Below are positions 16,885 through 26,758 of a DNA stretch of 64,000 nucleotides, one piece after another. The DNA is from Cyclobacteriaceae bacterium. Its GTDB lineage: Bacteria; Bacteroidota; Bacteroidia; Cytophagales; Cyclobacteriaceae. A program made the translations under genes and the position numbers. The notes under the pieces were generated by a model. That model did no database searches. It was not told where the DNA came from and worked only from the letters and a program-made list of their open reading frames with translations. How positions within the stretch are numbered: the stretch's first letter is position 1; every line of letters starts with the position of its first letter. The stretch is from contig JAGQYK010000007.1 of the NCBI GenBank assembly GCA_020436125.1, forward strand, positions 33,788-97,787, written 5' to 3'.

Positions 16885-19800
16885 ATGGTTAAGAAATACC
16901 TGATTCTACTTTTGCTTTGTATACCATCGATGCTTTTGGCACAGAATTATACAGCTCTAAATGGCCCTTACATTGGGACACCTTCGAAAATAGTAAATGC
17001 AGGCGGTAATTTGTTGGGCCTTGTTAATGGGCAGGGTATAATGAAAAGTACGGATGGTGGGTTAAACTGGACTGCATCAAGCAGTGGTATAACCAACCTT
17101 AATTTAGAGGATATCACAATAGACGCATTATCAGGTAAGTTGTATGCTTTAGGCTACCAACAACTATTCACCTCAATTGATAATGGAGCAACCTGGACAC
17201 TAACTGCAAATTCTGGTTTTACACAAAGTAGATTTATTCGCAAAACAACCAGTTTTGTTTTTATTGTAGGTTCAAATGGTTTTATATATCGCTCATCAAA
17301 TGATGGTGTGAGTTGGACCCAGGTAAATAGTTTTTCCGGTAGTCCTCGGGATTTTGAAGTTAATGCATCTGGCTATTTATACATCGCAACTTCAGGTAAT
17401 GGGGTTTTTCGATCAACAAACAATGGATTAAATGTTGATCAGTTGGATGGAGGAGAGGGGCTTACTGATACTAGTATCTATTCACTTGTTATAAGTGGAG
17501 CAAATATTTATGCTACATCAGGATCTGGTCCGTTTAAGTCAACCAATAATGGAGACACATGGGTATCTGTAAAAAATAATGTCACGGATTGCTGCTTTGG
17601 CTATGAATCCTATATTGAAAGAGATCCATCTGGAAATATCTTTTTGTTTAATGGAGAATTAATTTGGAAGACAAATAATGGTGGCGGCAGTTGGACTTCA
17701 TTTGCAAGTCCAACAAATGGTAATGGAGGAAACCTAAGAGGTCCATATTTTGAATCTTCATCAACTTTTTACGTAGGGATTGATAATAAACTTCAATATA
17801 AGACTTTGGATGGTGGAGCAAGTTGGATTCCATTATCCAACAATGGAATCATTACATCATATGGAACTGATATGATGATCACAGACAACGGAAGGCTGCT
17901 TTACACGGTTGGTTATCCAAACGGCTTTTATATTTCAATTGATGATGGCGCCACTTGGGATTTTTTGGTGAACGGATCGACAAATAGACAAATAGCCGGC
18001 TTTTACAAGTTTGGATCCACCATTTATGGACATGGTTCTGGTATTATCAAAACGGTTAACAACGGCTCCAATTGGACTGAACAAGAAGCAGGAAGCTATT
18101 ACTTCAATAATCTCGCCTCGAATGACGGAGTAAACATGTTTTCAGTAGATTCTTATTATAATGGGACTGCTCAAGTGTGGCGAGTATTAAAATCAAATGA
18201 CAGCGGAGTAAATTGGGTAGCGGTTGATGTTAGTGGTATGCCTTCTGCAAATTGTAGTTATCTGCCTGAGCAGGATGATATCATAGTTAGTAATGGGGGG
18301 AATATCTTTATAAGAATATACGACTATTGTACAACAGGCAAGCACTCCATTTATAAGATTGCACCAGGTACAGGTGTAGCTACTCAAGTGGGGTCATTAC
18401 CCACATCGAATAATATTGAGGACATAGAATTTTTCAATGGAAAAATCTTTGTTTTTACCAACAACTCAAAATTAAATATTTCCAACGATGGAGGAGAGAC
18501 ATGGACAACTAAAACCACTACCTCATCATATGGAAGGCTTAAAGTAATTAACGATAATACTTTTTTTGTTCTGAACTCTAGTGTATTTGTAACGACTGAC
18601 GGGGGGGATAACTGGGTGAATACCAATTCACCTGGAGCCACTAATAAATGGAACCGATTCGCAATGGTGTCATCAGCCAACTTTGCCTATATATCTCAGG
18701 ATCAAAACGTGATGTTTAGGAGCAATACACCCATCATACCTCCTGCGGCTCCGTCAGATTTAAGTGCATTTTATTATGATCGAAATAGTGTCGGATTGAT
18801 TTTTACAGATAACTCATCCAACGAGGACAATTTTGTGATTGAAATGGCTGTAGGGGCAAGTACTGAATTTGATTCTATTGCTACAACTACTCGCCCGGCA
18901 TACTATTCGAGAAATCAGGCAGTGGCTCTTGCTTTTCGAGATAAGACGGGGGCGGCACTTGTCGCGAATACAACTTATAAGTTCAGGGTGAGGGCTTCAG
19001 GGTCTGGTGGAAAATCTGCACCCAGTAACGAAATATCGGTTACAACTGTTCAAGACTGTAGTGCTACATCTGATGTTCCTCTTAATAGAAGTTGGACTGC
19101 GGCTACTCTGAATCAAAGTGGCGTTGGAGTAATGACCAAATTAAACCAAACCGTAAATGGTTCAAATGGATATTATACTATTGCAGACCTTCCCATTGGT
19201 GCATCAGTGGGATTATCGCCACAGCCATCTGAACCGTGGGGTGTTGGAATTGAAGAAAATTGTGGAATTGCATCCATGAGCTCCATAGATGAATACCTTG
19301 CCAATGGAAACGGAACATGGAATTCGGTTACAAAGGAATTTACCATTCCTTGGTTTACTCATCCAGCTTATCCTTACCGAGAAGAAACAACTGTGTATAC
19401 TCTGAATGCCACTGACCCGGTACCTGAAGATCCAACAAGTATGGCTGCTACAGTTTTTCTGCCAGGGACAGTTTTGTTAAACTGGCAGAGCGGTAATTTT
19501 TCTATAGAATTTGAGGTGGAGCGATCTTTAACTTCTGGTTCTGGGTTTGTAAAAATAGCGGATGTTACTTTCCCTAAAGTTGCTTATAAGGATACTGATC
19601 CTGCGCTGATTATTGGTACTGAATACTTCTATAGGGTAAGGGCCAAAAATACCACCGGCAATTCTGGCTATTCTGCAGAGACTAGTGCTACCCCCCGATC
19701 AAATTATTTATTTCTACCTATGGATAACCTTCCAGGTTTAACTTACTTCCAAACAGGAGGAGGTGGTGCATGGGGTGATGTGGATGGAGACGGCATCAAT

Positions 19801-22746
19801 GATTTATTCCTTCCGGTTGTACAGGATAGTTTAGGAAATGAAATGCCTCCTGTCATCTTTAAAGGGGATGGCACCGGTCAGTTTACTAAACTGGTAATTC
19901 CGGAATTGGCAAATGAAACGGTTGTAACCAGATCAGTAAAAATAATTGATATAAATAATGATGGGTTGAATGACTTGTTCCTGACTCGTTCAAGTTCTAA
20001 TGATTTGTTATTAACGAAAAATTTAGATGGAACCTATACGAAGACATTATTTTCAGAATATACGCAAGGGGGGCTTCCGGGGGGAAACTGGATCGATTAT
20101 GACAATGACGGATACCTTGATTTGTTTGCCAATACCTCACTAGGCGCAGGCACTGCAAGTGACAAGTATCTGCTTCACAGCAATGGTGATGGAACATTTA
20201 CAAGGATTACGGAAGGAGAATTAGTAACTGATTTTGGTTCCACATTTGATACACAATGGGCTGATTATGATAATGATGGTGATCAGGATGTTATTGTGCT
20301 TAATAGAGGTGTAAATGCAAGCCTTCAATCTAATACCCGACTTTATCAAAATAATGGTGATGGCACTTTTACCAGAGTTCTGGGTTCTGTTTTCGAAACT
20401 ATTTTGAGTTATGATAGAACAGCATCATGGGGTGACTACGACAATGATGGAGATTTGGATATTTTTATTGGTTCACAAGTGCTTAGTTCTAATCCTCAAT
20501 TTATCAATCGGTTATTCACAAATAATGGGGACGGAACTTTTTCTGAAGCTATTGGCTCTGTAGTTGAAGAGGGTGAATTAGGTACCTTTGGAAGTGCCTG
20601 GGCAGATATTGACAATGATGGAGATATTGATTTGTTTGCGATGGGGTACAACAATGTACTTTATTACAATGACGGTGATGGTACCTTTACAAAGTATACT
20701 ACTCCCGAATTATTCAATGCCCCCTACCCCAGTCTTCAAAAGTTATATGGCCCGGCACTTGAAGACGTGGATGGAGATGGATTTTTGGATTTCCACAATG
20801 GAGGATTTAGCAATCCTGAAATTCCTAATATTATTTATCGCAATACTACACCAGTAACAGCTGCAAGAAAATGGATTAAGATCAATCTAACAGGAGTGGC
20901 CAGTAATAGATCCGCATTTGGCACTAGGGTTTATGTCACTACGGGGTCAAAAACTCAAATTCGCGAACTGCAATCTCATTCGGGGCATGCTACCCAAAAT
21001 AGCACAACTCTACATTTTGGTTTGGGAAGTGCTGCTGTTATCAATGAGATACGCGTGGTTTGGCCATCAGGAGCAGAAGATATCTGGAATAATGTTGCTC
21101 CAAATCAAACGCTCAATTACGAAGAGGGTGGAAGTTTAGATAAAGATCCTCCGGTAATAACCTTTACTGAGATCAAGTCCTTTGAAAGGGGAAGTCAGCA
21201 GGCCACCTACACCATTGGTGTTACAGATGTAGAGTCAAGTGTTGTATCAGGAAAGATGTTTTACAGAAAAATAGAATCTTCGGGAGCCTTTTTGAATACC
21301 GGAGACATCCCAATAGCATCAGGTCAAGTAGGTTTTACTGTTCTTGAGGATTGGTTTGATGACATGGGAATGGAATATTATTTCACTGCTTTGGATGGCC
21401 TTGGTAACGAAGGAAGGCTGCCAGCAACTGGAAGTTTTCATGCCTATATGAAATTAACTGGATCTAATATTCCATCATTACCCAACTTAAGCTTTGGTGG
21501 AGAAATAGGAAATTACAGAACATTTTCAATCCCTTACAGCTTACAGAATAATTCAATAAGTACATTGTTTAATAGTGTTGGAGGGCAGGATAAAACTAAA
21601 TGGCGTCTCTTGTCTTATCGATCCAGTCCAGAAGCATGGATTGATTTCCCTAGTTCAATTGAAAAGGGCAAGGGTTATCTTGTCAATATTGTTGATCCTG
21701 TGGAGATTACTCTTGGGGAAGCCACGGCTCCATCTCACAACCAAAGTAATCCCTATATGATGTCATTAACGGCAGGGTTCAACCTTATTGGTAACCCGTA
21801 TACTTTTTCGGTTAAGTGGGCAGATGTAATGGCAGCTAATCCAGCTGCTCTGATTGAAGATCCACTGTACTTTAATGGAACATACTCTGTGTTAACTCAA
21901 CTTGATATTTTTCAAGGAGCGTTTGTGTTTGCGGATGAAGCCATAACGATAACTATTCCTATAATTAATTCCTCGGGAGGGCGTCAGGGGAAAACATCAT
22001 GGAGCTCAAGGCTTGGAGAGCAAGATTGGGAACTCCCTTTTACCCTGACTCAGGGGTCTATTGAGAATGAACTTAGCGCAATTGGTATGCATAAAGATGC
22101 CAGCATTGGTAAAGATAAATATGACAGGGTAACAGCTCCACGCATGTTTGACTATTTGGAGATGAATTTTCATCATTCTGAATACATGGGGGGAAAAAAC
22201 TTCTCAAAGGAAATAGTTGCAACTTCGGATGAACATGTTTGGGATTTTAAGATTGAATCAAACCTAGAAGGCGCTGCTAATTTGAATTGGGATAATTTAA
22301 ATTTTGGGGAAAATGGCAAGGAACTATTCCTTCTTGATGTAGATCGCCAGCAAATAGTAGATATGAAGGAGGTGGGCTCCTATACATTCGATCCGAAAAT
22401 ATCGAATCAGTTCAAGGTCTATTTTGGAGAAAATGTAAGATCCAAAATTAAGCCTACGTCAGTCGTGTTGGGATCTGCCTATCCTAACCCATCATCTGGT
22501 ATTGTAACCATTCCATTTACATTGCCCGAAAATGGATCAAATTATAATGTGAAACTTGAAGTATTTGACAATTTGGGGAAAAGAGTGTCAACACTAGTTA
22601 ACAAAAGCCTTCCCCCGGATTTTTATAGTGTGGAATGGAATGCTATTGATGGAGGATTAAATGCCGGGTTGTATGTATATAAGTTGGTTGTTTCGCATGA
22701 CAGGGGATACGAAAGTCAAACGAAACGAATTGTTCTAAAGAATTAA
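16885..22746 (+). CDS. Giant T9SS-secreted BNR / Fn3 / FG-GAP / ASPIC protein
   Basis: A 1953-residue exported protein. Residues 1-20 are a signal peptide. About 30-620 hold ten or more BNR/sortilin-type repeats (STDGGLNWT, SIDNGATWT, STNNGDTWV, TTDGGDNWV), predicted propellers. Fn3-like domains lie near 620-712 and 850-935. Seven calcium-binding FG-GAP/VCBS repeats follow at about 960-1300 (DVDGDGINDLF, DYDNDGDLDIF and similar). An ASPIC/UnbV domain is at 1333-1412 (SNRSAFGTRVYV ... HFGLGSAAVINEIRVVWPSG). The C-terminal 90 residues are a T9SS sorting domain (SAYPNPSSG ... GLYVYKLVV). It is thus exported through T9SS and attached or released at the surface. It lies 25 bp after the previous gene and 13 bp before the caspase gene. 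Confidence 0.9.
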   Translation: MVKKYLILLLLCIPSMLLAQNYTALNGPYIGTPSKIVNAGGNLLGLVNGQGIMKSTDGGLNWTASSSGITNLNLEDITIDALSGKLYALGYQQLFTSIDNGATWTLTANSGFTQSRFIRKTTSFVFIVGSNGFIYRSSNDGVSWTQVNSFSGSPRDFEVNASGYLYIATSGNGVFRSTNNGLNVDQLDGGEGLTDTSIYSLVISGANIYATSGSGPFKSTNNGDTWVSVKNNVTDCCFGYESYIERDPSGNIFLFNGELIWKTNNGGGSWTSFASPTNGNGGNLRGPYFESSSTFYVGIDNKLQYKTLDGGASWIPLSNNGIITSYGTDMMITDNGRLLYTVGYPNGFYISIDDGATWDFLVNGSTNRQIAGFYKFGSTIYGHGSGIIKTVNNGSNWTEQEAGSYYFNNLASNDGVNMFSVDSYYNGTAQVWRVLKSNDSGVNWVAVDVSGMPSANCSYLPEQDDIIVSNGGNIFIRIYDYCTTGKHSIYKIAPGTGVATQVGSLPTSNNIEDIEFFNGKIFVFTNNSKLNISNDGGETWTTKTTTSSYGRLKVINDNTFFVLNSSVFVTTDGGDNWVNTNSPGATNKWNRFAMVSSANFAYISQDQNVMFRSNTPIIPPAAPSDLSAFYYDRNSVGLIFTDNSSNEDNFVIEMAVGASTEFDSIATTTRPAYYSRNQAVALAFRDKTGAALVANTTYKFRVRASGSGGKSAPSNEISVTTVQDCSATSDVPLNRSWTAATLNQSGVGVMTKLNQTVNGSNGYYTIADLPIGASVGLSPQPSEPWGVGIEENCGIASMSSIDEYLANGNGTWNSVTKEFTIPWFTHPAYPYREETTVYTLNATDPVPEDPTSMAATVFLPGTVLLNWQSGNFSIEFEVERSLTSGSGFVKIADVTFPKVAYKDTDPALIIGTEYFYRVRAKNTTGNSGYSAETSATPRSNYLFLPMDNLPGLTYFQTGGGGAWGDVDGDGINDLFLPVVQDSLGNEMPPVIFKGDGTGQFTKLVIPELANETVVTRSVKIIDINNDGLNDLFLTRSSSNDLLLTKNLDGTYTKTLFSEYTQGGLPGGNWIDYDNDGYLDLFANTSLGAGTASDKYLLHSNGDGTFTRITEGELVTDFGSTFDTQWADYDNDGDQDVIVLNRGVNASLQSNTRLYQNNGDGTFTRVLGSVFETILSYDRTASWGDYDNDGDLDIFIGSQVLSSNPQFINRLFTNNGDGTFSEAIGSVVEEGELGTFGSAWADIDNDGDIDLFAMGYNNVLYYNDGDGTFTKYTTPELFNAPYPSLQKLYGPALEDVDGDGFLDFHNGGFSNPEIPNIIYRNTTPVTAARKWIKINLTGVASNRSAFGTRVYVTTGSKTQIRELQSHSGHATQNSTTLHFGLGSAAVINEIRVVWPSGAEDIWNNVAPNQTLNYEEGGSLDKDPPVITFTEIKSFERGSQQATYTIGVTDVESSVVSGKMFYRKIESSGAFLNTGDIPIASGQVGFTVLEDWFDDMGMEYYFTALDGLGNEGRLPATGSFHAYMKLTGSNIPSLPNLSFGGEIGNYRTFSIPYSLQNNSISTLFNSVGGQDKTKWRLLSYRSSPEAWIDFPSSIEKGKGYLVNIVDPVEITLGEATAPSHNQSNPYMMSLTAGFNLIGNPYTFSVKWADVMAANPAALIEDPLYFNGTYSVLTQLDIFQGAFVFADEAITITIPIINSSGGRQGKTSWSSRLGEQDWELPFTLTQGSIENELSAIGMHKDASIGKDKYDRVTAPRMFDYLEMNFHHSEYMGGKNFSKEIVATSDEHVWDFKIESNLEGAANLNWDNLNFGENGKELFLLDVDRQQIVDMKEVGSYTFDPKISNQFKVYFGENVRSKIKPTSVVLGSAYPNPSSGIVTIPFTLPENGSNYNVKLEVFDNLGKRVSTLVNKSLPPDFYSVEWNAIDGGLNAGLYVYKLVVSHDRGYESQTKRIVLKN

Positions 22747-22759
22747 TAAAGATAAACAG

Positions 22760-23953
22760 ATGAAAAATTTAATTGGCCTTACGATTTTACTCATGCTATT
22801 TGCAGCTAAGGGGCTGATTGCACAAAATGTGAGTAGCCGCACCAATAGTTTTGAGGTTGACTTTAGTGATCCTAATAAACTTGTGTCCTCGATTATTCCA
22901 GTTATTAACTGGATAACCCCGGTTGCCGAAAGCAATTACTCTAGCGAGAACAAGTATAAAATTAAGTTTGAAATAGAATCAGATAAACCGATCAAGAGTA
23001 TTCAGATCATTGTTAAGGAAAATGAACAGTCAGCATCGCGAGGAATGATGTCCGTGCAGCCGGAGGAAGATCAGCGTCACAATGCGGTTATTGAAAAAAA
23101 TGTGACTTTGATGGATGGCAATAATGTAATTGAAATTGTTGCTGAAAATGAGGATGGTACTAAAACGGTAAGTCATCGGACTATAAGAATAGGAACTACT
23201 GCTTTGGCCGATGCTGCAAAATTGGATAGAACGGATTACGCCATCTTATTCGCTACTAACGATTATGATAACTGGCCAGATTTAATCAATCCAGTTAATG
23301 ATACTCGTATGATTGCAAAGGAGCTTAAAGAAAACTTTGGTTATGAAGTTGAAGTAGTTGAAGGAGGGTCTCAATCTCAAATTTTGACTAAACTTAGGGA
23401 GTATGCCGAGAAGAAATACAAGCCAATGGATCAGCTCTTTATTTTCTTCGCTGGTCATGGCCAATATGATGAAACATTTGGAGAAGGATTTGTGGTAACC
23501 AAGGAATCGCTAACCAATGATGTTGCTAAAACCACCTACCTCTCACATAACCGACTCCGGTCCATTATTAATAATATACCTAGCGAGCATATTTTCCTTG
23601 CCATGGATGTATGCTTTGGAGGAACATTCGATCAGGCGATTGCTCATAGAGGTATGGAGGACGATATATACAAAGAAGCAAGTCAGGCAGAGATGGTGAC
23701 CAGAAAACTTTCCTATAAAACACGTAAATATTTAACCTCTGGAGGTAAGGAATATGTACCCGATGGTAGGCCTGGAATGAATTCACCCTTCGCTAGAAAA
23801 TTATTAGAAGCTTTAAGAGGCAGGGGAGGTAAAGACATGATTTTATCTCTGGGCGAACTCAATACTTATGTTGAGGTACTTAAACCTCAGCCCAGAATGG
23901 GAGAATTTGGCGATAATGCCCCTGGAAGTGATTTCGTTTTTATTGCGAGATAA
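22760..23953 (+). CDS. Exported caspase-family (C14) peptidase
   Basis: A 397-residue protein. Signal peptide 1-21. Residues 45-145 form an Ig-like domain. The caspase domain spans about 155-395: RTDYAILFATNDYDNWPDL (first strand), catalytic His233 in FFAGHGQYDE and catalytic Cys285 in AMDVCFGGTFDQ. Both dyad residues are present. Prokaryotic caspase homologues usually cleave after basic residues or Asp; specificity cannot be read here. It has no T9SS domain, so it is expected in the periplasm or outer membrane. It is the last gene of the operon with the giant T9SS protein, which might be its substrate or partner. Confidence 0.9.
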   Translation: MKNLIGLTILLMLFAAKGLIAQNVSSRTNSFEVDFSDPNKLVSSIIPVINWITPVAESNYSSENKYKIKFEIESDKPIKSIQIIVKENEQSASRGMMSVQPEEDQRHNAVIEKNVTLMDGNNVIEIVAENEDGTKTVSHRTIRIGTTALADAAKLDRTDYAILFATNDYDNWPDLINPVNDTRMIAKELKENFGYEVEVVEGGSQSQILTKLREYAEKKYKPMDQLFIFFAGHGQYDETFGEGFVVTKESLTNDVAKTTYLSHNRLRSIINNIPSEHIFLAMDVCFGGTFDQAIAHRGMEDDIYKEASQAEMVTRKLSYKTRKYLTSGGKEYVPDGRPGMNSPFARKLLEALRGRGGKDMILSLGELNTYVEVLKPQPRMGEFGDNAPGSDFVFIAR

Positions 23954-23972
23954 TTTTTAAGATGGATATGTG

Positions 23973-24004
23973 AAAAGGTGAGTGTAATAACTCACCTTTT
24001 TTTG
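23973..24004 (+). terminator. Strong terminator of the caspase operon
   Basis: AAAAGGTGAGT (23973-23983) pairs perfectly with ACTCACCTTTT (23990-24000) around a 6-nt loop, followed by more T. It ends the 16.1-24.0 kb operon and separates it from the propeller/Y_Y_Y gene. Confidence 0.9.
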
Positions 24005-24045
24005 TGCTTTAAATGTTAAATTGAATCCCATTTTTTGACGGTTAT

Positions 24046-26709
24046 ATGCGTTGCAAATTTTTAGTCCTATTTATTATTCAAGTCATTACCCAAGTTTCGT
24101 TTGGGCAGTCTGGGAATTATTTTTTGTCGCACTATGCTCCAACCGATGAAAATATAGACTATCTCAGTTTTGATATCGTACAAAGTGAACGGGGAGTAAT
24201 TTATTTCGCCAATAAAAGTGGAGTGGTAGAATTTGATGGAAGAAACTGGGATGTGATTGAATCACCCGGAGCCATTTATTCTTTAACTATCGCTAATGGA
24301 AATGACCTTTACTATGGCGGATTAACAGGCTTTGGAAGGCTTAAGTCAACGGATAGTGGAATAACCACCTTTCAATCTCTTTCTTCCACCGTCAACGCTG
24401 GGAATATTTTTAAGAGTAAAACCATTGGCAGTAAAGTTTATTTTTTAAATGAAAGTCACCTCTATGTCTTCAATATTGACACACAATCAATAGAAATTGC
24501 TATTGATGCAAAAGCCGGTGCCAGTTTTACAGGAATGTATGAATTGGATGGTGTGCTTTATCTGACAGATGCTAATTCCTCATTACATAAGTTAGATAAT
24601 GATAAACTAACACCCGCTTCACTTTCTTTCTTAAATGGTGAGGAGTTGTTGTTTGTAGATAAGCTGGCTGGCTCATCTCAATACTTAATTGGAACTGCAT
24701 CCAATCAATTATTTACTTATTCTACAACAAAGGCCGTAGAAATTAATGCTGAAGACTCGGGTTACTTGCAGGACAATGTAGTGGTAGGCGGCAGATGGGT
24801 GAATGAAAGATTAATTGCTATTGGTACGTTAAGTGGAGGAGTTGTATTTATTAATCCTGTCACTGGTAAAACAGAGGAAATCATAAATTATTATACAGGG
24901 TTGCCTGACAATGAAGTGTTTGCTTTGATGACGGATTTCAATCAAGGTGTCTGGGTTGGTCATGATTACGGGTTTACCAGGATTGCTCCGTATTTACCTT
25001 TCAGAACATTTAATCATTACCCAGGCTTGTCTGGAAATTTGCTCACTGCTTATTCGGATGAGAACCAAGTGTATGTTGGCACTTCAGTAGGATTATACAA
25101 GCTTAACAAAGAGGAGGTGTATAGTGAAGAAACTTACTATGTCACCCGCTTAAGAAAAACGACTGCAGAGGAAGATAAAACGGAACGTAAAAAGAGCCGT
25201 AGGGGACTCTTCGGGTTTTTAAAGAGAAATAAAAATCAAGAGTCAGAAAAGGCAGATGAATCTCAAGAAAAGCAGGGTGTGAAAAAAGTGGTTGAAAAGC
25301 GAACAAGAAAGGTATTGGAAGCACTTGACTATGGATATAAAAAAGTTGCAGGAATAGAAGGTAAGGTAACACATCTTATGAATGTAGAGGGTAAGCTTAT
25401 GGCTGCAGGAGTTGGTGGTGTGTTTGAAATTAAAGAATTGGAAGCATCCCCCGTGCTTACCATGCCCGTGCGCACAATATTTTACTCTCCTACTTTGAAG
25501 CAATTATTGGTGAGTACGTATAACGATAGAATAAGAACCCTACGCAATAATGGAGACCAATGGGAGGAAACATTTTTGTTGGATACACTTCGGGCTTATG
25601 TAGGAAATATTTTTGAAGACCATGTTCAGAATATTTGGCTTTGCGGCAGAGCGGATGTGGTTAAAGTGGAATTGATAGATGCAAAAATAAGCACCATCTC
25701 CTCCGTCCCATTTGCTTCGACTGTGTTGGATGAAACGATGGGCTTCTCTCAGGGAGTGGAAGTTTTTGTGGCAGCCTCTGGAGCTTTTCATAGGTATGAT
25801 GTTGTCAACCATAAGTTTGTAAAGTATGATTCACTACCCAGTCCAAGAAAATATTTCACCTCAATGAGTACCTTCTGGTACAATGACGGTCATAAATGGG
25901 GAACTGTAGACGCCCAACTTCAAAACAGACTCAATCTTCAATGGCTAGGGCTTTTTCCAGATATCCGAACACTTACAATGGCAGACAATGGGAATGGACT
26001 TTGGCTAATTACGGCTGATAATGAACTTTATAAATTTACCAAATCAGAGTTCAAAGAGATAGCGAAAAACTATCCCTTATTTTTGAAAGAAGTGAGAGGC
26101 TCTGAAAATAGACTTTTGTTGGGCAATCTGTTTAGTATTGACCAAAGAGAAAGCGCATTGTCTTTTGAGTTTATTCAACCTGAGTATACTAATGCTTTGG
26201 CCATTGAGTATCAGTATATGTTTGAGGGAATTAACAAGTCCTGGTCGGAGTGGTCAACTACCAACAACATTGTCAATTTTCCATTTCTGACACCCGGAAG
26301 CTATAAGCTAAGAATAAAATCCCGAGATTTGTTTGGGGTGGAATCGGAATTAGAGCCGGTTGATTTTAGGGTGATCCCTCCTTACTGGAAGCAAACGTGG
26401 TTTTATGGACTGGAGTTTGTGTTTTTTGCCACCTTGGTGTTTTTGTCGCTTAAGCTAAGCGCAGCCAACAGAAAGTACAGACATGTTAGTCAACTGCTCT
26501 CCATTCTAACTGTAATTATGCTCATTCAACTTATTCAGAATACGGCTGAATCATTTATAGAGGTGCAAACCACACCTGTATTTGATTTTTTTATCCAGGT
26601 TTTCATAGCCCTCTTGATATTACCTCTTGAATATAAGATGCGAGAGTTGATGACAAAAGCATCAGAAGGACAATACGATCTAAAAAACTTAAAGAGAATA
26701 AAGCCTTAG
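24046..26709 (+). CDS. Propeller/Y_Y_Y membrane protein without kinase
   Basis: An 887-residue protein. Signal peptide 1-21. Residues 22-690 look like reg_prop-type beta-propeller blades, as in the periplasmic half of hybrid two-component sensors (GVVEFDGRNWDVIES, LPDNEVFALMTDFNQGVWVG). A Y_Y_Y-like domain spans about 695-785 (YQYMFEGINKSWSEWST ... LTPGSYKLRIKSRDLFG). One membrane helix follows where a histidine kinase normally begins, but here two more hydrophobic helices and a 25-residue tail end the protein. No HisKA, HATPase, receiver or AraC domain is present. A Lys/Glu-rich insert of about 75 residues interrupts the propeller near residues 365-435. Possibly a signalling receptor working with another subunit. 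Confidence 0.78.
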   Translation: MRCKFLVLFIIQVITQVSFGQSGNYFLSHYAPTDENIDYLSFDIVQSERGVIYFANKSGVVEFDGRNWDVIESPGAIYSLTIANGNDLYYGGLTGFGRLKSTDSGITTFQSLSSTVNAGNIFKSKTIGSKVYFLNESHLYVFNIDTQSIEIAIDAKAGASFTGMYELDGVLYLTDANSSLHKLDNDKLTPASLSFLNGEELLFVDKLAGSSQYLIGTASNQLFTYSTTKAVEINAEDSGYLQDNVVVGGRWVNERLIAIGTLSGGVVFINPVTGKTEEIINYYTGLPDNEVFALMTDFNQGVWVGHDYGFTRIAPYLPFRTFNHYPGLSGNLLTAYSDENQVYVGTSVGLYKLNKEEVYSEETYYVTRLRKTTAEEDKTERKKSRRGLFGFLKRNKNQESEKADESQEKQGVKKVVEKRTRKVLEALDYGYKKVAGIEGKVTHLMNVEGKLMAAGVGGVFEIKELEASPVLTMPVRTIFYSPTLKQLLVSTYNDRIRTLRNNGDQWEETFLLDTLRAYVGNIFEDHVQNIWLCGRADVVKVELIDAKISTISSVPFASTVLDETMGFSQGVEVFVAASGAFHRYDVVNHKFVKYDSLPSPRKYFTSMSTFWYNDGHKWGTVDAQLQNRLNLQWLGLFPDIRTLTMADNGNGLWLITADNELYKFTKSEFKEIAKNYPLFLKEVRGSENRLLLGNLFSIDQRESALSFEFIQPEYTNALAIEYQYMFEGINKSWSEWSTTNNIVNFPFLTPGSYKLRIKSRDLFGVESELEPVDFRVIPPYWKQTWFYGLEFVFFATLVFLSLKLSAANRKYRHVSQLLSILTVIMLIQLIQNTAESFIEVQTTPVFDFFIQVFIALLILPLEYKMRELMTKASEGQYDLKNLKRIKP

Positions 26710-26758
26710 TTTCAGTTATATCTTTTAATTAACTTCACTTTAATTAAAACCTATACTT

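Noticed and set aside
17000-18700. DNA-level tandem repeat or CRISPR-like array
   Set aside because: The periodic text comes from degenerate BNR protein repeats; DNA copies are not identical and there are no spacers.
22760-23953. Cytoplasmic caspase of a gasdermin- or CBASS-type defence system
   Set aside because: The caspase has a signal peptide, and no gasdermin, nucleotidyltransferase or other defence gene is in the operon.
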